DNA from: Callaeas wilsoni
Taxonomy: Eukaryota; Chordata; Aves; Passeriformes; Callaeidae
NCBI GenBank assembly: GCA_013398955.1
Contig: VWPU01012288.1
Location: 1-64,000, forward strand
Direction: 5' to 3'
DNA: 64,000 nucleotides
This document shows, piece after piece, positions 47,129 through 59,800 of the stretch. The position numbers and the translations under genes are program-made. The notes under the pieces are model-generated. The model searched no databases. It was not told the DNA's origin and worked only from the letters and a program-made list of their open reading frames with translations. The stretch's first letter is position 1; each line of letters begins with the position of its first letter.

Positions 47129-49429
47129 CTCCCTTCATGCTGTCACATCTTAAAGCTGGGAAGTTTGCAGTGCCCTGTGGTAAACCTTCTGGTGAATATA
47201 AAAGGGCTTTGCTAAGAGTCGGATTCTAACAAAGCTAATTCCAATCAAATCAAATCACAGGGCTGAGGAAACAAAAAACCCCATTCTTTCATTTGACTCC
47301 TGATTTATCAGCTCCTACAAAGTCACTGCTTCATTGGTGGGATGTTTCTGTGGTGTAAAAAATAACCTGGAGCACAGTGACCTTTGTTTTCATCTTTCTT
47401 TTAGACAGTAAGATGTCTCCTCTCCTTTAACAGGTGAATAATATTGAAAAAAGCTTACATTGAGATAACAGTGCCATCTTTGGGGATCAGCTGCCCATAC
47501 AATGTCATCACCGAGGGAGGCATTTCACCTTGCTGCCTTTTCCTCTTTTTTGCCTGTTTTTGTTTGTCTGTTTGCTTTTTTCCTTTTTTTTTAACACTCA
47601 GGAGGGGCCCAGCGTGGCTGCATAGAGAGTCACAACCGGGTCCTTCCCTTCCAAGCTGTACTTCCCTTCCAGGTTTTCCATATTTACAGGGATCATTGGG
47701 ATACTTATCTGGCTTTTTTAAGTCTTATTTTTACACCCAAGCCTGCTTCCAGTGATCAGGTTTTATCTGTTTTGGGTTTTTTTCCCCCCTTTTCAGCAGT
47801 ATTGGGGTGTGACTGTCTCCAGACTGTGGCTTGCAAAATCCTGGGGTGCTTAAATCCCCTCTATCACAAAGATATAAATAACAGCACTTTGAAATAAGCT
47901 GCGTTTTTCAAGGGAAAGGTCTGGCTTTAAAGAACTAGGATGTGGTGCCAAGAGGACTCACAGTATCCCTGGCTGGTACCTGGGGGTCTCAGCCACTCAT
48001 TAGAGGAACGCTTCTGTTCCTGAAGAAGCTGAGCTGTTTATCAGAGGATCCATGAGGATCTCTGGAGTGTGGATGATAAACTAGCAGGAGGCAGGGCTCT
48101 TTTCTGCCCTCGTATCCTGTGCAGCCGAAGTCTGGATCTGCAAGCGCCCTCTTGCCATAATTTATTTCTCCATGAAATTTCTGACCAGGGCCCTGGCTTT
48201 TGCAGCTATTGCTGTCAGCCTTTTGTCTTTCTGATTATGCTAACAGCAGCACTTGAATGCTAATTGGCTTCCCTGATGAAGCAATCACACAATTTCGGGG
48301 TGCTAGAGAGGGCTTTGACCCTGGCTGCAGGGGATGCAAATGCAGGGGCCAAGGATTCAGTCTCCTTGGCTGCTGCATAAAATGGGAGGCAATGAAGCAC
48401 AACTCTCAGGGATGGGAGAGGGATGAAGTTTTTGCAGGAACTGATTTCTGTGCCCTGAAGCAACTATTCATGTTGATTTGGGACACTGCACCTCTAGCAC
48501 TCCTCTCCCAAGGGACAGCCCAACTTTGCCTCTGCCAGAGCCAACAGCCTTTCCCCACACAGAAGATTTACAATTATTTGTTTTCCCTGGGATACGTGTA
48601 GCTGTTGCTACAAAAAGAATTTGGGTCTTCAGCCCTGGTTTCCAAACTCTGGGTTTCAAAGGGGTGAAGGTACCACTCATGGTTCCCTTCCCCCTTGCTG
48701 GGCCAAGGGAAGGACCCACATGGGCATGTTCAAGACCTAAAGTCACCCAACCCCAGGTTTTAGCAGGTGCTGAGCAAGCCAGTCCCTGTGTAGGGCTCAG
48801 TGTGCACTCAGCTGCTCACAAATGCTGGCTCTGAAGGCCTGGTTTTCCACTGCAAAATACTAAACCCCCCAAAAGGGCCACTGTTTCCAAGTCAAATAAA
48901 CATATTCTTTTCCCACCTGGGCACTGTGGATTGACCTTTAAGTCTGTGAGCGACTTTCAAGCCCAAAAACAATGGCCAAGCCAGGATGAAAGCCATGCCT
49001 GTGGCTCCCTTCCATCTAATTTCTCCTCATTTCTTGCCGAGCGCGTGTTCCCAGGCACTTTATCCAGCCCATTCAATCCACCCTTCCCTGCTTTGATGGC
49101 TGGTGACTGCCCAGTGGGATGGAACTTGGTGGGATTTCAGCACTAGTGAGAACACCCATCCCTTCTGCAGCCACCCTAGCACTGCCTCCCTCCTCTCCCG
49201 CCTGCGTCATTAATTCGTCCTGGGACAGGAACACTAATGAAGGCCAAATCCTTCCCTGTGCCAAACCCTGATGATCTCCATCTATCCCCCCTATCTGGCC
49301 AAAAACACTCTTTTCAGCCCAATCCAGTCTCACTCCTGGACTATCTGCCACCATTCACCATTTGTTAGCCATGCCCAAATTCTTGTCTTAATTAAGAGAC
49401 GATCACCCAGTGCTTCTGCATGTGCATGC

Positions 49430-49497
49430 ATATATAGCCATGTATCTATCTATATATATCTATATATATATCTATATCTCCATACGTATATATACGC
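49430..49497. repeat. TATC/TA microsatellite
   Basis: Interrupted TATC and TA units (TATCTATCTATATATATC...) form a simple repeat likely to vary in length between individuals. Confidence 0.9.
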
Positions 49498-50962
49498 CTC
49501 CTTCTCTCTCCTCCTCCAATAACTGGGTCCAACCATGAATCTTATCCCATTTGAAAGATATTAGCAAGCCCTGAGGAAGTCCTGAGCTCCTACACACCTC
49601 ATGGAAAGAGACCACAGGTTGCCACTTTGACAGCATTTTGCCCACTAGATGGGAGAGCCTGCTCCCTATCTTGTTTTTTTTTAATGAATATATAATTTCC
49701 CTACCTTCCTTTTTTTCCCAATGAAATATTTTTACCTTTCATGCCCTTTTGCTCAGCGGCTCCACACACTATATTTCTTGAGGAGTAAATGATTAAATTT
49801 TAGAGCCTGGAGTTTCATGTTTAAATGTCAAGCTTGAAACACAGCACCTCAGAAGAGAAATCCATAAGATTTCTATTTTCTTGTAATAAATATGGTCTTT
49901 ACTGGGAGCAAACCAAGAAGACGGCAGGCAGCCTATCTCACAGCTTTGCTTTTTTTTTTTCAGCTTGGAAGATTTTTCTTTTGGTTTTGTAGTTTAAAAA
50001 AAATAAGCTTTGAGAGAAATAAGTCATCTTCACCAGCACAAATGCATCCGCTGGCTATTTAAGGGGGAGATTGAAGAGTTTTGGGGTCAAAAAAACCCGG
50101 TTAGAGCTGTTAATGGGTTATGAAAGCAGCACACCAGTGTAAGAAAGCATCTTTTCTTACACTCAATTTGCTGAATATTACTATAGCTGATGCTATGAGT
50201 AACTGAGATGACCCCAGCTAGAGGTGAGGAAATGAAGGGGTAAGAAAATCACCTACGTGGGTGCCTTGTTCTCCTCCATGGCTGGCTCATAGGACTTTCT
50301 GTGATGAAAATAATGAGCCAAATTTTAATGGGTTGTCAAAGATCACTGTGGCTGCAAAATGAGCAAAGCTTTTTGCTGGCTGCCATGCTGCTCTGGCTCC
50401 CATTTCCTACGCAATCTCAGCCTGGGATTGTTTTGATACCTGTCTTCACATACATGACGTTTAAGCTCTGTCAGCAGATGCATTATTAAAATTGCACACT
50501 TGGAAGCACACATGCACCTGCTGAGGGAACTGCCCCAGGGAGTGCCACGTTTACAGCACTCATCCCTGCACTGAGTTTTCCAATGGCGTCCTCTTCCTCC
50601 AGCGTTACCTCATTCCGAGCTGTCTCTGTGCCCCAGTGTCATCACTTTCTACACTGACCTCTCTGCTGGTGCAATGGTTTGCCCTAGCATCTCTGTAAGT
50701 CGCACACCACAGCGGAGGCATTGCAGATCAGGGGGTTTCTCTCCCACCACCCACCCATTTTACCAAGCAGGAATGACGTGTGTCCTTCTCCAGTCCTCGA
50801 GGTCCATCTCCTCCTTATGTTGGCAAAGATGAAATGTTCTAGGATGAAGCTGTGCTGTTTTGGCTGCTTCTTGATGCACCTGAGGGTGACTTTGAGCAGG
50901 GCCTGTTGACTTGAATAGATCTATCTCATTCTTTCATCTCTTCTTCTGCTTGCTGGTTGTTT

Positions 50963-51145
<183 letters not shown>

Positions 51146-52997
51146 TGGAAGTAGCCAGTCACGGTTTATGCATTGCATGCTATTTATGCAGTTCAGCCCA
51201 TGAAAAATACATGAAGAGTCCCTTGCTCTTTCTGCCCACAGCTTCATAAATCTTGCATTGCTTTCTGCATGGCAGCTCGGCTTCATGGGGAGATGGGGAG
51301 CAGCCTCCCCGCTGCTCCTGCCCTGGGGCAACAGCATCCTCTGGGGATTCTGGCATTACAGGCTTGAACCCTTCCAGGCTGGCAGAGGAGGAGAGAGTTT
51401 CAGAGCCTCCTCAGGCCCATTTTTATATTACTGGATAGGAAAATAAGACCAAGTTACTGTTTAGCTGCCCTGCAATGTCTCCAGAATAGGGGTCATCTTA
51501 CTTTGCAGTTCCTTTCAGCTTTGCTGAAAACAAGAGCGATGCAGAGAATATTACCCTGAGCACAGCTTGTCAAGCATTCACAAGAGCTGGTGTTTGCAAC
51601 TCGAGATGCAGCTGCGCATTTATTCAGGGACCAGACAGAGGCTGTGCAGAAGAACCACCCAAAAAATAAGTCGGGCACGTGCTTAAGGACCCACTTTGAA
51701 GATAAAGCACCTTACCTTTCTGTGCAGGTAAATTTACTAGCTGGTGGCCATGAAGTGCAAGTGCATTTTCTCACTCTGAGCCCAGCAGAGGAAAATGATA
51801 GGCAGACACTGATTTGAGGTTTGTTTAAGAGCGGGTCCCAAACCAATCTGAGTACAAAGGCCTATGGAAATTGCCTAGTTTCTTAGCTCTCAGTTAAAAT
51901 GGAACATTGTGTAAGGAGTTTGCAGCCAGCTCTGATTTTTAATGGAGGTTTCCTCATGCTTGTATTTTCCCCTTAGCAGGCTCTCTGCCTCCACAAAGCT
52001 ACCAAGGATGCTGTCTACATGGGCAAATTAACAGTTCTTCCCTCTGTCCTCAGAGCCCCTCTGATTCCGTACAGCATCTGCTGCCATCATGGTCCAGCAG
52101 AAGATAACCCCAAGCTGAACAAGAAAACACTGAGTGGGGACTGGCACGTCAATCCAGAGGGATTTTATCCGAGCTGCTGACAAGCTCAATTTGCTAACCC
52201 AATTGACCTTGTGCTCCCTTTAATATATAAGGCAGCATTTCCCTGCTGTCCCATCCTATCATGCCTTTCCTGGCCACTACCCATCATCTGCCAGAGTTTC
52301 CTGTCATGTCAGGAGAAACAGTATCCTTATCCGAACCTCTTCACTTTGTCCTCTAGCAGTGGACCAGAAGATGGTGGCTGCCCACCACCACCTCCATTAA
52401 GACCTTTCCCAGGTCAGTCTTTTCCCCCTTGGCCCTCGGCCTTTCCCACCTATGGCTTTTCTCACCTCTCTTAAAGGCTGGCCCATGCCCCTCTGCAGCA
52501 TGTGGTTGCCTCCAAATCTATGGAGCAGGGGATGTGATGGTGGGTGCTCCAGCTGGTCATGGATTTGCTGGGGTCCCTCAAAAAAAAAAAAAACTCAGAG
52601 AAAATCAGATCTTGGGAGTTAAAAAAAAAAAATCACAAAAAACCGGTATTTCTGAGGTATACGTGGTCAGGGACTGCTCTGAGGCTTGGTTTGTTTGGCA
52701 GGCCCTTTGCCCCAGAGACCAGACTAAAAAAGCATATTTTCCCCCCAAACCAGAGAAAAGTGGGAACAGCCTGTAACAAGGCTGGATGCATTCAGGTGGG
52801 TCTACATGTCTCACTCATCCCAAAGGCCTCTCTTTCCCTCAGGGACCACAAGAGTAGCACCAAATCTGCATTTAGGAGAGAAAAAATACAGAGAATTTAT
52901 TTCCTTTGCAAGGGGGGAAACCCTGACGCTTTGTGGAAAGTGGAGGGGTCAAGTGTATGTGTGATCCACAACTGGATGTTGCTGTTAGTCAAAGGTT

Positions 52998-53003
52998 TTT
53001 ATT
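52998..53003 (-). promoter_or_regulatory. Poly(A) signal AATAAA, likely end of EPHA5 mRNA
   Basis: A canonical hexamer on the minus strand lies within a T-rich and A-rich context typical of mRNA ends. It is the most convincing distal signal below the EPHA5 stop codon, but other hexamers compete. Confidence 0.5.
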
Positions 53004-54059
53004 TTTATGAAAAAATAGAAAATTTCGTATCTTACACTACAAAAAAACCCATGTATACAAACAAAATGCACAGAGAGCATCCAAAGAGGGGGAAAGGGGA
53101 GGAATAAATACAGCAATGCTACAGTCTCCTATGAGTTAAAACACTGATGCAAGGAGCTGAGACACATGCTGCGGCTCTGGCAGCGCTGGATGCACCAGCT
53201 CCTGCTCTACCTGCTCTAAGGAATTACAACAAAGGATTAGCAACTGTTAATCTTAAGACTGCTACTGACGTATTTTACATCTGCTTTAACATCTAATTTC
53301 AAGTCCACAGCAGTCCAAGGGGTCACAATTTCTTGAGCACTGGGACTTTCTACATTATATTCAACACTGAATAGACAAAAAAAAATTACCTTTGTTTTTT
53401 ATTATTCTCACTATTAACATATAGGAGGAATAAATAAAATTTTAAACTGATTTTTTCCCCTTTTATATCAGTCTTACTTTTTTATGCTCAAGTAGTTTTT
53501 CCAAGTGGTAGCTACACCATGAAAGGGCATCAGTCTATACAAGCCATTCTTGAGGACACTTCCTTCTCCCAAAATGAAAATCTGTATCAAAAAAAGCCTT
53601 TCCACCTTTTGGATCCTTTGAAATACCTCCCTCTCAATTATCAGCAAAATGCGCTGGAAGAAACAGAATCTGTTGACTCAGCTGCAGCAGCAGCGAGATG
53701 GAAAAGCAAAGTGCTTGGACTTACCATAGGCGGGAAATTCACTTACAGCCCTTTCCAAGAATATAACTTGGCAGAAAAGTTGCTATCCTCTTGTTCTGCT
53801 GCACCCCAATACATATAATCATGCCCAACACACGAAGTACTTGCAATTCTTGGATGGGAACTGAAAACCTCCCTTGTCTCCGGAATTTGCCCATGGACAT
53901 AGAAGCTGTAACCTTTGGACCCTAACACATTAAATCAATGTTTTATTTTTAGCTCAGAGACAAAATCTATTAATACAGAGATCTGTAGTAAGAACAGCTC
54001 TGGAAATAAATAGAAAAGGTTATTTATTTATTTATTGGAGGAAGTGAGAAGAGGTGCCC

Positions 54060-54067
54060 TATTTACA
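54060..54067 (-). promoter_or_regulatory. Pumilio response element in the EPHA5 3' UTR
   Basis: Minus strand TGTAAATA matches the UGUANAUA consensus of Pumilio proteins, which repress or localise neuronal mRNAs. It is a motif match only. Confidence 0.35.
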
Positions 54068-56019
54068 AATGCAGTCTGGCTTAAGAACAGTTTTGTTTTC
54101 CACCGGTTCATCATTTTGAAGGTTACTCCAGCATCTGGTAGGTATCCCAGCAATACAAATGATGAAAAGGGGATTTTGCTTTTAACAGCCCAGGAAAAAA
54201 AAAAAGACCAAGTTCAACTCCTCCCATACAGCCAACAGGAAAGGAATGAGTGGAAGTGATGGGCAGAAAGTGCCACATATTTGCTAATAGCATCTCAGTG
54301 CCGCCAATGGAAGCGGGCAAACAAACGATTCCTCCCGACGAAATGAGTTGTTTCTGTCTTCCTACATGTTATTTTCCCAAGCGTTGCAGACAGGGAGGCA
54401 CAAATAATCTCAAGACTGTTCTGCTGACAGCTCTAATAATCTTATTTATTATATGACAAATCTCTTTTCTGTGCCGAAATTGTTATGTCTTGATACCCTC
54501 TTCCTCTTTTGTGGTCTGGTGGCTGCCAAAATTAAACAACGGCATGAGAAATGACACTATCAAGATTTGTTAGACCTTGCTATATCTCCTCTCTCTCCTA
54601 TTTCTCCTGATTCCTGAGGAACTCAGCAGTAGCCGGCAGAGGCGGAGGGGGCCATTTCAGAACAGGCAAATATTGCCTGAAGAAGCCCTGCTGTAAGCAA
54701 ACAAAGCCCTGCTGCTAAGAGAAAAACCACTCAGCCTCTTCTCCTAGATGCTTCCCCTCTTTAAAAATAACATTCTGTGTATCAAATCTCATCCAAAGGC
54801 TGGGGGGAAATGGAAGAAAGACTTTGAAACAGCTGAAGGTGCCTTGCAATACCTGTTTCTGCAAGACATGAAGGACACAGGCCTCCTTTTGGCTGTCGGA
54901 GCTCTTTGGGCTCGGCTCTGCAGCACTGGGGATGAAGTGAGCTACAGCAACTCCGCAGGTTGATGTTATTGCTAAGGAAGGATGCCACAAGATGTTATCC
55001 AAACTCTAAGGAAGCAATACATTTACAGAAACAACAAACCCCTGCAATCCACTGAACTGTTTTAAAATCAAAGTCTTCACGAAATAAAAGCCCAACCTAT
55101 GAATACCAAATTAACTGTGCTGTTTAATCCTATCTACAATAAAAAGAGGACGACAATCCCAAAATATTTCTTGGTGTGATTCCCAGGGGACTGGGTTGCC
55201 CTCAGGTCCCTCTGAAAGTACCAGCCGTGGGCTTTAATGGATACACTGAACCCCAGCTACAACCAAGTCCTGATCTGAGCTGTGCTAGCCCCAGATGAAT
55301 GGCATCTCCTTGCCTTCAGGATGCCATCGCTTTGACCACGTTGGGCCACTCTGCTCTTCCTGCCCCTCTGTGCTCTGTCCCGAAGGGGCCAGGTTCACAG
55401 CCAAACCTAAAATGCCAAGAGACAGCTTGGGACAGCACAGTTCCAAAAATAATTCCACTCCCACCATTGTGGGAGAAATACCATAAAATTTCCACACTGG
55501 ATGACCACGGGCTCATTCCCACACTGTCCCCCAGGCTTAACTCACCTCATCAGAAAAGGAACAACAATATTCTTTCCTTCCAGCTAAAACCACCTCATGC
55601 TTTCTCTCCTGGGCTCCAGGAACATAGGTGATGGCTGCACTAAGTGACAGCTACTGGGCTAAAGCACCTGTGCAGAGGCAATCCAATGCTTATCTTTGGC
55701 CAGGACACAGAAAAATCGATGCCACGTTGTTGCTGGAGGCCACCAAGAACCAGATGTTTTACTCCTCTTCTTCTGGAAGTCCTCAGCCAGAGGTGTAAAG
55801 GAAGAAGGGGGCAGCATCTTTTATTTAAGCGAACTCCTTCTACCTCATATACATAATCAAAACTCCTGAAGGCTTTATGTGTTGCTCAAACCAAACCGCA
55901 GCAAAAATACAAAGCATAGGAGTAACAAAAAAGGGAGACTGAGTAAAAGAGGGAGGAAAGAAGGAACAAACTGAGGAAAGAGCCCAAATCTTGTACCTGA
56001 TGTGTAGCAAACTGTACAG

Positions 56020-56027
56020 TATATACA
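56020..56027 (-). promoter_or_regulatory. Pumilio response element in the EPHA5 3' UTR
   Basis: Minus strand TGTATATA is a second UGUANAUA match, about 0.7 kb after the stop codon. It is a motif match only. Confidence 0.35.
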
Positions 56028-56750
56028 TCTACATTATGTATTATCCTCCCCAAAGAGCAAATAAGAAGAACTTGGTAACACAGAAGGAGGAAAACAAAAT
56101 ATACACCCTGTATTGTATTTGCCATGGAGCAAGCAACATGTTTATATGCTAGTCTCTATAACTTAATGCTGTGTAACAGCATTTCTCTTCTTTTCTTTAA
56201 ATTTACAAAACAAAATATCTATCGAGAAATAATCTAATCATATTGCTCTTCAATACACTTCTGTAGACAAGTAAGACTCGACGTTATACTTCAGCAAACT
56301 GCAGCTATAGAGAGTCCATGAATGGCCACAAAAATCCTCCAGTCAAGTCAGTCCTTGGAAGCATTACCATGTGCTGCTGTAATTCAGTATATAAAGGTGC
56401 TATATATATAGGTACCTCCCATGCACAGACAACACGTGGTGGAAGGCTTGTTGTCATCACCGCTGAAGCTTTAGAGACTGGTTAACCTCATGAACAGCAG
56501 ATTCGTTTCCATGTTCCATGCATCTTACATTGACTTCATGAAAATGAGGACACAAATAGGAACAAAAGCAAAACTTTAGTCAAACACTGCTTTAGAAATG
56601 CTGCAGCAGAGGCCAACGTCCTTCAGTTATAGAAACCACCGAATTTCCCTTTTTATCTTTTCTTGGGATTTTTTTAGTCAAAATAAATCTCAGGGCTAGA
56701 GTACAAAGTGCAGGACCGACCCACTTGAGGAAGCAACTTTAAAAACCGTG

Positions 56751-56856
56751 TTACAACGGCACCATCCCATTCACCAACTGGACCTTCATCTCTTGAAGGC
56801 TGTTCATTATCTTCTTCTGGTGACCAACAAGTGTCACTCCCAGACGTCTCAAATCC
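56751..56856 (-). CDS. EPHA5 terminal coding exon (SAM domain end and C-terminus)
   Basis: EPHA5 is an ephrin-A receptor tyrosine kinase of the plasma membrane, used in axon guidance and synapse formation. On the minus strand a good acceptor (CTTTCTCCCACAG) is followed by one base that completes a split codon, then 34 codons and TAA. The peptide starts [20 protein letters not shown] and ends QLVNGMVPL. It corresponds to the last helix of the SAM domain (the GHQKKI turn shared by Eph receptors) and the extreme C-terminus. The ending VPL fits a PDZ-binding motif. Among Eph paralogues the ending and the LQEMK segment match EPHA5 as I remember it; EPHA3, EPHA4, EPHA6 and EPHA7 end differently. 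Length and phase fit the final exon of Eph genes. The kinase domain, the rest of SAM and all extracellular exons lie beyond the right edge. Confidence 0.93.
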
Positions 56857-56874
56857 CTGTGGGAGAAAGCAGAC
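56857..56874 (-). promoter_or_regulatory. 3' splice site of the last EPHA5 intron
   Basis: On the minus strand the bases read GTCTGCTTTCTCCCACAG immediately before the coding exon, a pyrimidine-rich tract ending in CAG. This fixes the 5' border of the terminal exon at 56856. Confidence 0.9.
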
Positions 56875-59800
56875 GTTGGTTCCATGGACCTCTCAGGCAC
56901 ACGTCGCCGCGCACATCACGCACCGCATGCGCTGCTGCTGCTGCTGCCAGTGCCTACCTGTTATCACTGGCAGCTCCCGGAGCCAAGTTTAGTTGGCCAG
57001 TTTTATTTTCCCCATTTGCAAAAAAATTTTTTTTTAATGGCTGACAGCATGTCAGAGAGGTGATGGGAGTTGAATGAGATCACCTCGCTGGCCAAGGAGA
57101 AAGGCCAGACAGCAAAGTGTCAGCATCATCTTTGGCCAAGGATTCTGCTAGGCGTGAAAAGTCCTATTTCCAAGAGAAAAGCCTTGTAAGAAAGCCCATG
57201 CTGCAGTTTCCTCTTCTCATGGGAGAGGCTGGTATTTGATCTTGGATATGAGCAGTGAGGAGTGAGGTCAATCCATGCTTTCTTCCTCTTCAGATGAGGG
57301 AAAGCCAAAGAAAGCACAAATGGCAAAAGCCTCAAGCATGGCCACCATCCTGATGACCCCTTAAAGTCAACAAGAATTAGCAAAGCAGCTCCCCTTTGGG
57401 TCTTTGCAAATCTTCCCATAAACCCACATTTGGTTTTGCTTTGCAGGGGTGAATTCTAGAAGCCAACGGAATTTGTGTTGATTCTGCCTACTGGGCTACC
57501 ATTATAGGAAAGCTGTAAAACAAGACAGTTTATATAAAATGCAGGATCAGGAGTAAAGATTGTTTGTCATCAACTCCACCCTCCAAAATTCAGGTGTATA
57601 GATAAAGGTAATCACCTTCATGTGATTCATGTGAATGGCATGAAAGAGGCACCTCCAGGGTACAATTTATCCCATCCAAAACAGGAGTGGGACAAGTCAT
57701 CTCCTGGAGATACTTCAGCAGGACCTTGAGTTATCAGATTCAATGACACATCTAAAGCCAGGTAAGTCAACTGCTTATGGCAGAGTATAATTGTAGAGAT
57801 TTCTTACTGGGTGGAAAAGTATTAAGAAAGAAATTGCAGGAATAAAAGCTCACAAGAAACATCAAGACAGTTGCATACATGTTTCCAGCAGAAGACATAG
57901 AAACTGTTAGAGAAGCAGTTTGACAACAGGAGATGTGGTGCTTTGTCTGAAGACTTCCACTAGAAAAATATCAGTCCCTCACTTTCTACCTCCAGACCGG
58001 ACTGAATTAAGGATGTTTCCATGTTGTGCCTTATGGTCCTGCCAATACACTCATGAATCCCAAAGCTGCTGACACCCTGTGTGAAAGTCTTTTAAGAGAA
58101 AGTTCTCCACTGAAAGCCACTGAGATGTGACCTTGAACACGCAGCTGCCTTTTGGAAACCACGCTGCTACATTCATGCAAAGGCTGGGAATCCCCAGCAA
58201 TGCCTGGGAGCCCAACCACCACCTGAGACATAATTACAAACCTGGCCTACAGTTCACAGCAGGGCTGTGTGCTGGACTGCAGGTGAGCACGTGCAAGGAA
58301 CACCAAAACATTTTCACACGAGCTGCCATGGAGGTGTGCCTCTCTCAGCAGCTTCACATTCTGGACAGAAACTCCTGGGCAAGTACAACCAAACATCCAC
58401 GTCCAGAAATTACACAGATAAATACTGCTTTGAATAAAAAGCAGTCTTGAGTGAAGGCTAATACATTAACACAAACTAGTTGAAGCCAAAAGCTAGATCT
58501 GTTCTTCTCCAAGGACTGTCATGTTTTTTGCCTTTTGATTTGGAAAATACCAGATTTTTTGCTTTGGGCTAAATACATAATTTCATTATTGTACCGTTTT
58601 TTGGTAATGCTTCTCAATGATGCAAAGGGAAATCATAACATAAGGGGCACAGAGCAAAGGAGGTCAATGAGACACATCGGCAGTGCTCCTTACCTGGCAG
58701 AGAAAAGTCTGCAGCACCTGCAAAAAGTGTCTACCTTCTCAGGGGGACATGCTTTCATTTCTGCCTCCACTGAATTGTGAAACTAGTTCAGCAAGCCATC
58801 TTAATAATGAAGGAAAATGAAGTAATGCTATTGTTACATGCAATTTATTTTATGTACACAGCACAGTTGGAAGTTCACACCAGAGATCAAAAAAAAACCA
58901 AACCAAACCAACCCCCAAAACTAACACAGCATAGGACCTGATTTTAAAAGAGACAACATCCATCTTCCCCCTGCTGAGTCCTGCTCTGCTGGCACTTTTT
59001 GAAAAATCAGCTTTTTTTTCCAGGTATCTAAAGTGCAAGCTGAGCTCTTTTGAAAATCCAGTACCACATATTTCACAGATGTATCATTTCTGACACTCTC
59101 GCATGTTATACCAGAAAAAAACAGCCTGAAACTCGGAGAAAAGCATGCATGTCTTGGCCTTTCCCACACAGCCCCAACAGTCTAATAAACCTCCCACCCA
59201 GTTCACTTCACAGCCTTTTTTTCCCCCATACAGTATCCCCTTAACTCAATATCCTTGAGGAGTGTCTCACTGATTTACAAGAGAGAAAGAAGAAAAAAGA
59301 GTTTCTGGTTTCAATACATTAACTGCTCACCAGGGGATCCAGTCTTTTTTTTTTTTTTTTTTGAGTATCAAATCCTCTCAAATGTGAAGCCATCAGCCTA
59401 AAGCATGGGAGACTCCTCAGAGAGGGGAAAAACACTACTGTGGGGTCTTTCACCTCAGCAAAGATGAACCAGAAGACAACAGCTCCTGAACCAGATGCTT
59501 GCCAAGTATAAAAACCAGCAGCTTTATTCAAAAGCCACCTTGCACATAGCAAAGACAACAACAAAACTTTCTAAAAACTGCCTAAAGAATGCAGGAGCTT
59601 TAATTCCAATGTTTCAAGCAGGACTTACAGCATGTTGCATGCTCCTATGCATCCAGTGCTGAAGGACTTCCAGCAGTGTAAGGCAGAAGATAATTTGGAA
59701 CGGAATTGGGTGTGCAAACCAGCTGGTTTGGGGACAAAAAACCCATACAACTTCTGTGCCGAAGGGCTGCAAAACAACTGCCTTCAAGCTCCAGTCCAGA

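Larger units (their letters stand above)
52981..56750 (-). other. EPHA5 3' untranslated region (probable extent)
   Basis: This runs from the base after the stop codon to a likely poly(A) site. On the minus strand the end reads '...tcataaaaataaaaacctttgactaacagc', with AATAAA at 53003-52998, so cleavage near 52975-52985 is likely. Other minus-strand AATAAA hexamers occur at 55825-55820, 54450-54445, 54036-54023 (several), 53947-53942 and 53403-53398, giving room for shorter isoforms. A further one at 52901-52896 could extend it slightly. Pumilio-type UGUANAUA motifs are present at 56027-56020 and 54067-54060. The length of about 3.8 kb is plausible for an Eph receptor. The extent is inferred from sequence signals only. 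Confidence 0.55.

Noticed and set aside
52544..53107. 187-codon plus-strand open frame with lysine runs
   Set aside because: It runs through A-rich low-complexity DNA that creates the lysines, and its 3' part overlaps the end of the antisense EPHA5 3' UTR. It has no protein motif.
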